Source: a virus. From it: a stretch of DNA of 32,243 nucleotides. The notes below the pieces were generated by a model. It had not been told where the DNA came from and did no database searches. It saw only the letters and a list, made by a program, of their open reading frames with translations. The first letter of the stretch is position 1; every line of letters starts with the position of its first letter. Where the stretch lies: IMG/VR virus record IMGVR_UViG_3300020207_000096, positions 1 to 32,243 of that record, one strand, 5' to 3'. Below, in pieces: positions 1-8,800 of the stretch. A program made the translations under genes and the position numbers.

Positions 1-1
1 G

Positions 2-3000
2 AGTGGAACGAGTGGTACTTCGGGCACAAGTGGAACTTCAGGAACATCAGGCTCAAGTGGAACTGCTGGAACTTCTGGAACGAGTGGAACAAGTGGAACA
101 TCTGGTACATCAGGCTCAAGTGGAACAAGTGGTTCGAGTGGAAGTAGTGGTTCAAGTGGTTCAAGTGGAAGTAGTGGTTCAAGTGGTACAACTGGTTCTG
201 CCGGAACTTCCGGTACAAGTGGTACAAGTGGAACTTCTGGTACAAGTGGTACTTCGGGAACGAGTGGAACATCAGGTACTGCTGGTAGAGAAGGTGGTAG
301 ATTATATATAGTAAATCAAGATGGATTTAATTATTCATTTGATGGATATGCTGGAAACTTCCCAACACTAACTGTTGTAAGGGGAGAACTTTATTATTTT
401 GATGTTAGTGGTGTGAGTTCATCTCATCCATTTGCATTAAGATTGGCAAGTGAAAGTACAACAGCAGTTCCTGGTACAACAAACAATGACCCAACAAATG
501 GAAAACATAGTACATCAGTATTAATTGAATACAGAGTACCTGAAGATGCACCGGATAGTATAGTTTACCAATGTGTAAACCATGCATCAATGATTGGAAC
601 TATTGAGATTGTTGACAAGCATGGTACAAGTGGAACTTCTGGTTCATCTGGTTCATCTGGTGCAAGTGGAACTTCTGGTTCATCTGGTTCATCTGGCTCA
701 AGTGGTTCATCTGGCTCAAGTGGTTCATCGGGCAGTTCAGGCTCAAGTGGTTCGGATGGTTCATCTGGTTCATCTGGCTCAAGTGGAAGTAGTGGTTCAT
801 CTGGTTCAAGTGGTTCGAGTGGAAGCAGTGGCTCAAGTGGTACAAGTGGTAGTTCTGGAAGTTCTGGCTCAAGTGGTTCTTCTGGTTCAACAGGTTCTGC
901 AGGTTCAAGTGGTACAAGTGGTCAAGATGGTGAAACTGGTTCATCTGGTTCTGCAGGTACGAGTGGTACAAGTGGTACGAGTGGCTCAAGTGGAAGTAGT
1001 GGAACAAGTGGAACAACGGGTACTGCAGGAACGAGTGGAACAAGTGGTACTTCGGGTGCACAAGGTTCAAGTGGTTCAGCCGGTACAAGTGGAACGAGTG
1101 GAACATCTGGTACGAGTGGAAGTAGTGGAACAACTGGTTCAGCAGGTACTTCGGGTACAAGCGGTACAAGTGGAACGAGTGGAACGAACGGAACATCGGG
1201 TACAAGTGGAACTTCAGGCACATCGGGTACTTCTGGTACAAGTGGAACTGCCGGAACTTCGGGTACATCTGGTACAAGTGGTACGAGTGGAAGTAGTGGA
1301 ACTTCTGGCTCAAGTGGAAGTAGTGGTACAAGTGGTACGAGTGGAATAAGTGGTAGCTCAGGAACAAGCGGAACATCTGGTTCATCCGGTACATCTGGAA
1401 GTAGTGGTTCGGCAGGTTCGAGTGGTACTTCGGCCGAAGGAAGTAGTGGTACATCTGGTACATCTGGTGCACAAGGAACTTCTGGTTCTGCAGGTTCATC
1501 TGGTTCATCTGGCTCAAGTGGTACAAGTGGAACAAGTGGAAGTAGTGGTTCATCTGGCACGAGTGGTTCAAGTGGAAGTAGTGGTACGAGTGGCTCAAGT
1601 GGAACAAGTGGTTCAAGTGGTACATCTGCAGAAGGAAGTAGTGGTACGAGTGGAACAAGTGGAACATCTGGTTCAAGTGGAAGTAGTGGAACAAGTGGTA
1701 TTACTGGCTCAAGTGGAACAAGTGGAACATCTGGTTCAGTAGGAACAAGTGGTAGCTCAGGAACATCAGGAACATCTGGCTCAAGTGGAACTGATGGAAC
1801 TGGTGGTTCGAGTGGAACTTCGGGTACGAGTGGAAGTAGTGGAACATCTGGTTTAGATGGTACATTCTTTGGTTCATCTGGTTCAAGTGGAACATCTGGT
1901 GTTGATGGAGCTGCAGGTTCAAGTGGTACGAGTGGTGCAAGTGGTTCATCGGGAACTTCTGGTACGAGTGGTCAAGATGGTACTTTCTTCGGAAGTAGTG
2001 GTACAAGTGGAACGAGTGGAACGAGTGGAAGTTCTGGTACATCGGGCTCGAGTGGCAGTTCGGGTACAAGTGGTATTGGTTCTGATGGTACATCGGGTAC
2101 GAGCGGTGTAGATGGTACATTTGCTGGAAGTAGTGGTTCAAGTGGTACGAGTGGAACGAGTGGAATTAGTGGAACTTCGGGTGTATCTGGTACAGCAGGA
2201 ACTTCGGGTACAAGTGGTGTAGATGGTACTTTCTTTGGAAGTAGTGGAAGTAGTGGTACGAGTGGAACAAGTGGTGCTGGTACATCGGGTACTTCGGGCA
2301 CAAGTGGAACTTCGGGTACTTCTGGGTTAGATGGTACATTCTTTGGTTCAAGTGGTACAAGCGGAAGTAGTGGAACTTCGGGTACTTCTGGTGCAGGAAC
2401 ATCTGGTTCATCTGGTTCATCGGGTACGAGTGGTATTGATGGTACTTTCTTTGGAACATCTGGAACTTCGGGCACGAGTGGTACGAGTGGTATTGGTTCA
2501 AGTGGTACATCTGGTACAAGTGGTATAAGTGGAACAAGTGGTACATCGGGTACAAGTGGAACGAGTGGTGCTGATGGTACTTTCTTTGGTTCTTCGGGTA
2601 CATCTGGTACATCTGGTACAAGTGGTACATCGGGTACTGGTGGTACAACAGGTACGGCTGGAACATCTGGAACTTCTGGTTTAGATGGTACTTTATTTGG
2701 AAGTAGTGGTACAAGTGGAACTTCAGGCACGAGTGGTACGAGTGGAGAAAGTGGAAGTGCTGGTACATCTGGTACAAGTGGTATATCTGGAACCGATGGT
2801 GTAGATGGTACATTCTTTGGTTCAAGTGGTACGAGTGGTACATCTGGTTCAAGTGGTACTTCTGGTGCTGGTACTGATGGTTCTGCTGGTTCAAGTGGTA
2901 CGAGTGGTACAAGTGGATTGGATGGAACTTTATTTGGTTCAAGTGGTACTTCTGGAACAAGTGGAAGTAGTGGAACAAGTGGAGCTAATGGTACTGATGG

Positions 3001-3769
3001 TTCAACGGGCTCTGCTGGTACTTCGGGTACTTCTGGTACAAGTGGATTGGATGGAACTTTATTTGGTTCTTCAGGTACTTCTGGCACATCGGGTTCATCG
3101 GGTACATCTGGTTTAGGTGGTTCAAGTGGTTCAAGTGGTTCAAGTGGTACTTCTGGTTTAGATGGTACTCTATTTGGTTCATCTGGTTCAAGTGGCTCAA
3201 GTGGAAGTAGTGGTACTTCTGGTGCGGGTACGGATGGTTCAGCAGGTTCATCTGGTACAAGTGGTTCGAGTGGTTCATCTGGTGTTGATGGTGCAATAGA
3301 AATAGCAACCGATGGTGCAGATAGAGTTCTTACTGCAGATGGTGATGGAACTGCAACTGCAGAGGCTAATTTAACATTTGATGGTAACTTATTAGATATA
3401 ACGGGTGATTTAGATGTAAGTGATGCTACATTCTCTACAAGATTCCATGAAAACTATAACAACATAGGAAATGCAAGTGGAACAGTGACTATTAATTTAG
3501 AAACTGCAAATAATTTCAGAATTAATAGAACAGGAAATATTACAACACTTAATATTTCAAATCCACCAAATGGTCCTCGTGCAATTGGATTTACATTATT
3601 ATTAGAAGATGGAGGTAGTGGTGCAACAGTTCAATGGCCTGCAAATATAGAGTGGGCAAATGGTGCAGCACCTACACTAACAACGAGTGGAAAAGATATA
3701 TTAGTATTCTATACTTATGATGGTGGAATTACATATTATGGATTCTTGAGTGCGAATAATGTAAGTTAA
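2..3769 (+). CDS. Giant collagen-like tail fibre protein, 5' end outside the window
   Basis: Reading frame 2 is open from base 2 to the TAA at 3767-3769, so at least 1255 residues are present and the gene begins upstream of the window. A GTG at 413 in the same frame is not the start: it lies inside a folded domain that begins about 40 codons earlier. Order of parts: Gly-X-Y repeats (2-298), a cupredoxin-like domain (about 299-622), a long Gly-Ser/Thr-Ser repeat shaft (623-3289), then a non-repetitive beta-rich tail (3290-3769) of the kind seen at phage fibre tips, with LTFDGNLLDITGDL followed by a compact 140-residue end domain. There is no S74 chaperone at the C terminus. The shaft probably forms a trimeric triple helix on the virion. 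Fibre role is inferred from architecture and neighbours; receptor unknown. Confidence 0.85.
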   Translation, partial: SGTSGTSGTSGTSGTSGSSGTAGTSGTSGTSGTSGTSGSSGTSGSSGSSGSSGSSGSSGSSGTTGSAGTSGTSGTSGTSGTSGTSGTSGTSGTAGREGGRLYIVNQDGFNYSFDGYAGNFPTLTVVRGELYYFDVSGVSSSHPFALRLASESTTAVPGTTNNDPTNGKHSTSVLIEYRVPEDAPDSIVYQCVNHASMIGTIEIVDKHGTSGTSGSSGSSGASGTSGSSGSSGSSGSSGSSGSSGSSGSSGSDGSSGSSGSSGSSGSSGSSGSSGSSGSSGTSGSSGSSGSSGSSGSTGSAGSSGTSGQDGETGSSGSAGTSGTSGTSGSSGSSGTSGTTGTAGTSGTSGTSGAQGSSGSAGTSGTSGTSGTSGSSGTTGSAGTSGTSGTSGTSGTNGTSGTSGTSGTSGTSGTSGTAGTSGTSGTSGTSGSSGTSGSSGSSGTSGTSGISGSSGTSGTSGSSGTSGSSGSAGSSGTSAEGSSGTSGTSGAQGTSGSAGSSGSSGSSGTSGTSGSSGSSGTSGSSGSSGTSGSSGTSGSSGTSAEGSSGTSGTSGTSGSSGSSGTSGITGSSGTSGTSGSVGTSGSSGTSGTSGSSGTDGTGGSSGTSGTSGSSGTSGLDGTFFGSSGSSGTSGVDGAAGSSGTSGASGSSGTSGTSGQDGTFFGSSGTSGTSGTSGSSGTSGSSGSSGTSGIGSDGTSGTSGVDGTFAGSSGSSGTSGTSGISGTSGVSGTAGTSGTSGVDGTFFGSSGSSGTSGTSGAGTSGTSGTSGTSGTSGLDGTFFGSSGTSGSSGTSGTSGAGTSGSSGSSGTSGIDGTFFGTSGTSGTSGTSGIGSSGTSGTSGISGTSGTSGTSGTSGADGTFFGSSGTSGTSGTSGTSGTGGTTGTAGTSGTSGLDGTLFGSSGTSGTSGTSGTSGESGSAGTSGTSGISGTDGVDGTFFGSSGTSGTSGSSGTSGAGTDGSAGSSGTSGTSGLDGTLFGSSGTSGTSGSSGTSGANGTDGSTGSAGTSGTSGTSGLDGTLFGSSGTSGTSGSSGTSGLGGSSGSSGSSGTSGLDGTLFGSSGSSGSSGSSGTSGAGTDGSAGSSGTSGSSGSSGVDGAIEIATDGADRVLTADGDGTATAEANLTFDGNLLDITGDLDVSDATFSTRFHENYNNIGNASGTVTINLETANNFRINRTGNITTLNISNPPNGPRAIGFTLLLEDGGSGATVQWPANIEWANGAAPTLTTSGKDILVFYTYDGGITYYGFLSANNVS
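299..622 (+). other. Cupredoxin-like domain within fibre
   Basis: Between two collagen-like blocks is a roughly 105-residue non-repetitive domain. It contains LTVVRGELYYFDV, then SSHPFALRL with a His at 425-427, and ends YQCVNHASMIGTIEIVD with Cys at 572-574, His at 581-583 and Met at 590-592. A first His after a strand and a C-x2-H-x2-M cluster between the last two strands is the ligand layout of type 1 copper proteins such as plastocyanin, although the loop between His and Met is shorter than in plastocyanin. Copper binding is inferred; the domain could keep the fold and use the cluster for another metal or for structure. Confidence 0.55.
623..3289 (+). repeat. Collagen-like Gly-Ser/Thr-Ser repeat shaft of fibre 1
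   Basis: About 890 residues of almost unbroken Gly-X-Y triplets, nearly all GSS or GTS, with rare GTA, GID, GLD, GVD and GQD triplets. Proline is essentially absent. Serine codons (AGT, TCA, TCT, TCG, AGC) and glycine codons (GGT, GGA, GGC) are mixed, so the protein repeat is far more regular than the DNA repeat. Similar blocks occupy 2-298 and 6708-8012. Confidence 0.95.
1850..3180 (+). repeat. Twelve-copy DGT(F/L)FG interruption series in the collagen-like shaft
   Basis: The second half of the shaft carries twelve copies of a G-(L/V/I/A/Q)-D-G-T-(F/L)-F-G unit (one has A in place of the second F), separated by stretches of roughly 13 to 36 residues of GSS/GTS. Each unit places three residues between successive glycines instead of two, so it adds one residue to the triplet register, and it introduces large hydrophobic side chains. 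The first half of the shaft (623-1849) has none. Confidence 0.85.
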
Positions 3770-3778
3770 TGAATAGTT

Positions 3779-4702
3779 ATGAGTATAGCAAGACGTTTAA
3801 TTTCAATAGAAGCAGGACAAGTGAGACCTTTTAAATTTACAATACAGACCGGTGGGGCAAATACTCTATATGAGTTACCATTAACTTCACCAAATGGAAA
3901 ACAACCAAATATAACAGTTGATTGGGGTGATAGTAGTAGTACTACAACAATAACATCGGCAGCATCATCCAATCGATTTCATACATATTCAACTGCAGGG
4001 ACATATCAAATTATAGTCAATGGATATTGCCCTGGATTTAATGTAAATAATAATTCATCATATAAAGGATTATATCGAACTATTGATGATTGGGGTGTGG
4101 TTGAATTTGAACAAATAGATTTTTATGGATGTAATAACTTAACATATATCCCAAATAATAGTGGTGTTGCAACCCTAAATGAGGGATTAAATACAGTTTT
4201 AAGATTTGATTCAACATTTAGACAAACCGGAATAACATCAATTCCATCTGGCTTGTTTAGTTATTCATCAAATGTTAAATCATTTGTAGATACATTTGTA
4301 TTCTGTACAGGTGTATCATCAATCCCAACTGGATTGTTCGATAATAATACACAGGTAACCTCATTTTCTGGTACATTTAATGCATGTTTAGCACTAACAT
4401 CAATTCCTGATGGATTGTTTGATAATAATCAAATAGTTGCAAACTTTTCATCAGTATTCAGAAACTGCAGGGCTTTAACTGCAATACCAGATAATTTCTT
4501 TACAAATAACCAACAAGTTACAACATTTGCTAATGCATTTAATATGGCAACTACTGCAAATCAACTTGGTGGAACAACTCCAACCGATACACCGAGTGGT
4601 GATGAGATTTGGGAAAGAACTTCATCTCCGGTTGGTACTGATTGTTTTGCATTTTGTAATGGATTAACAAATTTTGCATCAATACCTTCAACATTTAAAT
4701 AA
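3779..4702 (+). CDS. PKD-domain plus BspA-type leucine-rich-repeat protein, probable tail adhesin
   Basis: 307 residues, ATG nine bases after the preceding stop. Residues about 45-85 resemble a PKD fold, with VDWGDSSSTT and then HTYSTAGTYQIIVNG, the WGDG...H.Y...G.Y pattern of that family. From residue 154 there are four 27-residue units (bases 4238-4318, 4319-4399, 4400-4480 and 4481-4561, the last degenerate) of the form SIPxGLFDNNxxVxxFxxxFxxCxxLT, the DUF285/BspA class of leucine-rich repeats found in bacterial and protist surface proteins. A short variant cap with two Cys ends the protein. No signal peptide is visible, as expected for a virion protein. Position between a giant fibre and a tail chaperone suggests a fibre tip or baseplate-attached adhesin; that role is inferred, while the repeat assignment is fairly secure. 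Confidence 0.65.
   Translation: MSIARRLISIEAGQVRPFKFTIQTGGANTLYELPLTSPNGKQPNITVDWGDSSSTTTITSAASSNRFHTYSTAGTYQIIVNGYCPGFNVNNNSSYKGLYRTIDDWGVVEFEQIDFYGCNNLTYIPNNSGVATLNEGLNTVLRFDSTFRQTGITSIPSGLFSYSSNVKSFVDTFVFCTGVSSIPTGLFDNNTQVTSFSGTFNACLALTSIPDGLFDNNQIVANFSSVFRNCRALTAIPDNFFTNNQQVTTFANAFNMATTANQLGGTTPTDTPSGDEIWERTSSPVGTDCFAFCNGLTNFASIPSTFK
4238..4561 (+). repeat. Four tandem 81-bp BspA-type repeats
   Basis: Units start at 4238, 4319, 4400 and 4481, each beginning with codons for (S/A)IP. The first three are exactly 27 codons and share GLF at positions 5-7 and Cys at position 23; the fourth diverges after about 20 codons. Confidence 0.8.
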
Positions 4703-4708
4703 AATATT

Positions 4709-5167
4709 ATGTATCTAAAAGTTTCAGGCTCAAATATAACTTACCCATATTCAATTCAACAATTAAAGTTGGATAATCGGAATATAAGCTTTCCATCTAC
4801 AATATCGGATAGTTTATTAGAAACTTTTGGTGTATATAAAGTTGAACTTAAAGATAGTGGATATGATAATGATGACACTAAAGATGTAGTTGAGATAACA
4901 CCAACTTTATCTGGCTCTATTTATGTACAGACATACGAAGTGAGTGATGCAAACGAAGAAACTATAAATAAAAGAAAAGAAATTAAATGGTCTGAAGTAA
5001 GAAGTACACGAAATACTTTATTAGCTGAATCAGATTGGACACAATTCCAAGATTCACCGATAACAGGTTCTTCTTTAACTGATTGGCAAACATATAGACA
5101 ATCACTTCGAGATATAACAAATCAATCAGACCCATATAATATTACATGGCCAACAAAACCCTCATAA
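4709..5167 (+). CDS. Phage tail (fibre) assembly chaperone-like protein
   Basis: 152 residues. The C-terminal half carries the pattern typical of the phage tail assembly chaperone family (Phage_tail_APC type): R-x2-RN-x-LL-x-ESDW near residues 95-110, then WQTYRQSLRDI, and a final ITWPTKPS. In that family these conserved Arg, Trp and WP positions sit at the same place near the C terminus, and genes lie next to tail fibre genes. The N-terminal part is not recognised. The likely job is to assist folding or attachment of the adjacent fibres; it is not expected to be part of the finished virion. Start is ATG six bases after the previous stop, with no clear Shine-Dalgarno, consistent with coupling to the upstream gene. 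The next gene has its own promoter-like box. Confidence 0.6.
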   Translation: MYLKVSGSNITYPYSIQQLKLDNRNISFPSTISDSLLETFGVYKVELKDSGYDNDDTKDVVEITPTLSGSIYVQTYEVSDANEETINKRKEIKWSEVRSTRNTLLAESDWTQFQDSPITGSSLTDWQTYRQSLRDITNQSDPYNITWPTKPS

Positions 5168-5180
5168 ACAAAAAACTTAA

Positions 5181-5188
5181 TATTTATA
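5181..5188 (+). promoter_or_regulatory. TATTTATA box, putative phage late promoter
   Basis: AATATTTATAT in the 38-base gap before the ATG at 5206; the box ends 17 bases before that start and is followed by an AAGGA ribosome-binding-like stretch. It is the first of nine near-identical boxes placed before cluster-leading genes in this window. Confidence 0.5.
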
Positions 5189-5205
5189 TCAAATAAGGAT
5201 TTATT

Positions 5206-5538
5206 ATGAGAATAGATGGCCCAAGTTTTTCTGGTTCGATTACCCAAGCTCCATCGGCATATGCTGAATTAAGTGGTTCATTTACTGGTTCATTTACTGG
5301 TTCACTTAGCGGTTCGTTTGTTGGTGATATTACGGTTGAACAGGCAGAATTTGGTGATTTAACAATTAGAGAAACTTTAACAGTTGGTACAACAAATTCA
5401 GAAGGAATCACTAATATAATTAATAGTGGTTCTGTTGAAGTTAGTGGTTCGGTTAATATAACAGAAGGTAATTCATTTACAGTTGATGGTGTAGATGTTT
5501 TAGATTCTGCATTAGCATTCTCAATAGCATTAGGATAA
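5206..5538 (+). CDS. Small fibre-like structural protein
   Basis: 110 residues. The N-terminal third contains GSFTGSFTGSLSGSFVGD, a beta-stalk repeat that recurs in the N-terminal region of the giant fibre encoded two genes downstream (SGSFTGSFKGDGS). The remainder is a low-complexity beta-rich sequence with alternating VSGSV and ITVEQ-like segments and no recognised catalytic motif. It leads a transcription unit (TATTTATA box at 5181, AAGGA before the ATG). It could be a fibre-attachment or collar subunit, or a duplicated piece of a fibre N terminus; specific function cannot be assigned. Confidence 0.7.
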   Translation: MRIDGPSFSGSITQAPSAYAELSGSFTGSFTGSLSGSFVGDITVEQAEFGDLTIRETLTVGTTNSEGITNIINSGSVEVSGSVNITEGNSFTVDGVDVLDSALAFSIALG

Positions 5539-5542
5539 AAAT

Positions 5543-5875
5543 ATGGCAAATACATTTAAAAATAGTATAAAAGGCCCTGCAGGAACGGGTGGATTAAATG
5601 TTTATACAACTCCGGCTGCTACATCAACTACCGTGATTGGTGTAAATGTGGCAAATATTGTATCTCAAAATATTTATGTAGATGTACAAGTAACTGATAA
5701 CTCTGCTGGAGTTACTAAATATTTAGTAAAAGGTGCAGTTATCCCAAATGGTTCATCTGCTGTTTTAGTAGGTGGTGACCAAAAAGTAGTTTTGGAAGCA
5801 AATGATTCAATGACAGTAACATCTAATGTAAATAGTTCGGCAGATGTAATTGTTTCAGTATTAGAGATATCATAA
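5543..5875 (+). CDS. Conserved small virion structural protein
   Basis: 110 residues beginning MANTFKNS. The sequence has a run of beta strands with TTPAATSTTVIGVNVAN, DVQVTDNSAGVTKYLVKG, IPNGSSAVLVGGDQKVVLE and a final DVIVSVLEIS. This layout matches a family of about 100-120 residue proteins that I recall next to fibre and baseplate genes in marine T4-like phages, where it is annotated only as a virion or hypothetical protein. Start is ATG four bases after the preceding stop. It is probably a beta-sandwich decoration or fibre-associated subunit; this is inference from family context. Confidence 0.7.
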   Translation: MANTFKNSIKGPAGTGGLNVYTTPAATSTTVIGVNVANIVSQNIYVDVQVTDNSAGVTKYLVKGAVIPNGSSAVLVGGDQKVVLEANDSMTVTSNVNSSADVIVSVLEIS

Positions 5876-5885
5876 ATAGAGGTTA

Positions 5886-8800
5886 ATGGAATACGGAGGA
5901 AAGAACCCAAACGGAATAAATCAGGTCAGTCAAAGTTTACTTTCGATTGATGTACAAGGTATAGAGCAGGTTAATATATCAACATCTTCGGTTGATATTA
6001 ATACATCTTTAAATGTAGAGGGTGGTATTACTGCATCTTCATTTAGTGGTTCGTTTACTGGTTCATTCAAAGGTGATGGTTCTCAATTAGAAAGTATTCC
6101 AACAACAGCACTTACTGGTGATATTTCAAGAATAGCAGAAGGAAATGCAACTGCATCGGTATCTAATGGTACAACTTTAGAAATAAATGTCAATACAAAT
6201 ATAGATGGTATTGTATCTGCATCCCTTTATAGAGGTGATGGTGGTGGTTTATATAATGTACCTGCTGATGCAATTGGTGACATTGATAGATTAAAATCTG
6301 GTTCTGCAGAAGCAGTAATTTCTCCAAACAATGGATTACAAGTAAATGTAGCAACTGATATAGATAATACATTAGATGTAACGGGTAATACTACATTAGA
6401 TAGTGATTTAAGTGTTGGTAATAATGCTACAATAACAAATGATTTAACAGTTGGTGGAACTATAACATCAACTGAATTAATAACAACTTTTGTATCATCA
6501 TCAGTAATTTATGCATCTGGTTCGAATGTGTTTGGTGATGAATCTTCAGATACACATCAATTCACAGGTTCAGTTTTAATTAAAGATTCGGTTGTAATTC
6601 CAGTCTTTAGTTCAGAACCTGCAGGTGGACAAATCGGACAATTATATTATAACGATACTGACACAAACATTTATAGATATACATCAACTGGTTGGGAAGA
6701 AGCTGCAGGTACTGCTGGAACAAGTGGTACGAGTGGAACAAGTGGAACTTCTGGTTCATCTGGTTCTTCTGGCTCAAGTGGCTCAAGTGGTTCGAGTGGC
6801 TCAAGTGGTGTAAGTGGAACTTCGGGTTCATCTGGTTCATCTGGTTCTTCGGGCTCAAGTGGTTCAAGTGGTTCAAGTGGAAGTTCGGGTTCAAGTGGCT
6901 CGAGTGGAAGCAGTGGAAGTAGTGGTACTGATGGTAGTGCCGGTACTGATGGTTCTGCAGGTTCAAGTGGAAGTAGTGGAAGTTCGGGCTCAAGTGGTTC
7001 AAGTGGTTCTTCTGGTAGTGGTGGTTCAAGTGGAAGCAGTGGTTCAAGTGGAAGTAGTGGTAGTTCTGGTACATCGGGCTCTGGTGGTTCGAGTGGTATA
7101 GATGGTCCACAAGGCCCACAGGGTAACCCTGGTACATCTGGCTCAAGTGGTTCATCGGGTAGTTCTGGTTCAAGTGGAGAAGATGGTGCACCTGGTACAA
7201 GTGGTTCATCGGGGTCATCAGGCTCATCTGGTTCGAGTGGTAGTAGTGGTTCTTCTGGTATAGATGGTGTTGGTGGTGAATCTGGTTCAAGTGGTAGCAG
7301 TGGTTCATCTGGCTCAAGTGGTAGTAGTGGTTCGAGTGGTTCAAGTGGTATAGATGGAAATCCTGGAACGAGCGGAAGTAGTGGTTCAAGTGGTTCGAGT
7401 GGAACGAGTGGTAGAGATGGTGCATCTGGTGAAGGTGGTACGCCTGGTACATCGGGTAGTAGTGGCTCAAGTGGTTCATCTGGCTCAAGTGGTTCATCGG
7501 GCTCAAGTGGTTTAACAGGAGAATCTGGTTCATCTGGTAGCTCAGGTTCAAGTGGCTCAAGTGGTTCATCTGGTTCAAGTGGTTCTTCTGGTTCTGATGG
7601 TTCTTCTGGCTCATCTGGCTCAAGTGGTTCATCTGGTACTGATGGTGCACAAGGTGTAGATGGAGACCCTGGTACAAGTGGTTCTTCGGGTTCGAGTGGG
7701 TCATCTGGTTCATCCGGTTCAAGTGGTACAAATGGTTCATCTGGCTCGAGTGGAACGAGTGGAACATCTGGTTCATCCGGTTCAAGTGGTACAAATGGTT
7801 CATCTGGCTCGAGTGGTACATCTGGTACCTCTGGTTCAAGCGGAAGTTCCGGTAGTAGTGGTTCGAGTGGTTCGAGTGGGTCATCTGGCTCAAGTGGTTC
7901 ATCTGGTTCAAGTGGTACTGATGGTTCTGCTGGGTCTTCTGGTTCGAGTGGAAGTAGTGGTTCATCTGGTTCAAGTGGAAGCTCTGGTACATCTGGTAGT
8001 GGAGGAACAAGTGGATTACTTTCTCTAACTGGTAATACTGATAATGGTGTAATTACATTAAATGGTTCAGCACCAAATGCAACGGTTGAATCAAATCTTA
8101 CTTTTGATGGAACAACCCTAAATATAACAGGTAATCTGAATGTAACGGGTACTCAAACAATTGTGAATACCGAAACTATTCAGTTGGCAGATAATATTAT
8201 TACTCTTAATTCAAACTTCACATCAGGTACTCCTTCGGAAAATTCTGGTATTGAAGTTTTAAGAGGTTCTTCGGCAACAAAACAATTTTATTGGAAGGAA
8301 TCAAATGATAGATGGTATGCGGATTCAACTTTAGAAACCGATGGTGGATTTCATGTAAAAGAGGGAATTTACTTCACAGGTAATAATCAAAGTACAATAT
8401 ATACTCCAACTGCAGACTCAATTAAATTTTCAACTTTAGGTGTTGGGGAAAGATACAATTTTGGGCCTACTGGTACAATGACCATATATGGTGACCAGAT
8501 AATAAGAACAATAGGAGGAACTTTAACCATAGGAAATTATGGTGGTAGTGGAACTTTATCATTTAGAACTGCTGCCGTAGAAAGATTAGCAATTGCAGCA
8601 AATGGCGAAGCAACCTTTACTGGTGTTGTAAATGCAACTAAACTGAATACTGGACATGGTGATAATGAGTTGTACGCAATGGACCAAAATGTTCGTACAA
8701 CCGATTCACCAACATTTGCTGGAATGACCTTAAATGGTACTTTAACTCTTGGTTCAAATGTAATTAATGATGTTGAGGACATTTATTTAAGAGACCGAAT

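Noticed and set aside
3-311. Plus-strand open frame reading Val-Gln-Val-Glu-type repeats (also at 594-1349, 1350-1742 and others)
   Set aside because: Out-of-frame reading of the collagen-like repeat; the true frame (starting at base 2) gives uninterrupted Gly-X-Y and continues into a folded domain.
1972-3087. 371-codon minus-strand open frame with Pro-Leu-Val-Pro repeats (and similar ones at 600-1694, 922-1560, 2166-2978 and 6607-8010)
   Set aside because: These are mirror images of the Gly-Ser/Thr-Ser codons: stop codons cannot arise easily in the complement of GGN-AGT/TCN repeats. No start signals, and every other gene is on the plus strand.
623-3289. CRISPR-like or satellite repeat array
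   Set aside because: The periodicity is 9 bases at codon level, with no constant repeat and unique spacers; it is a protein repeat.
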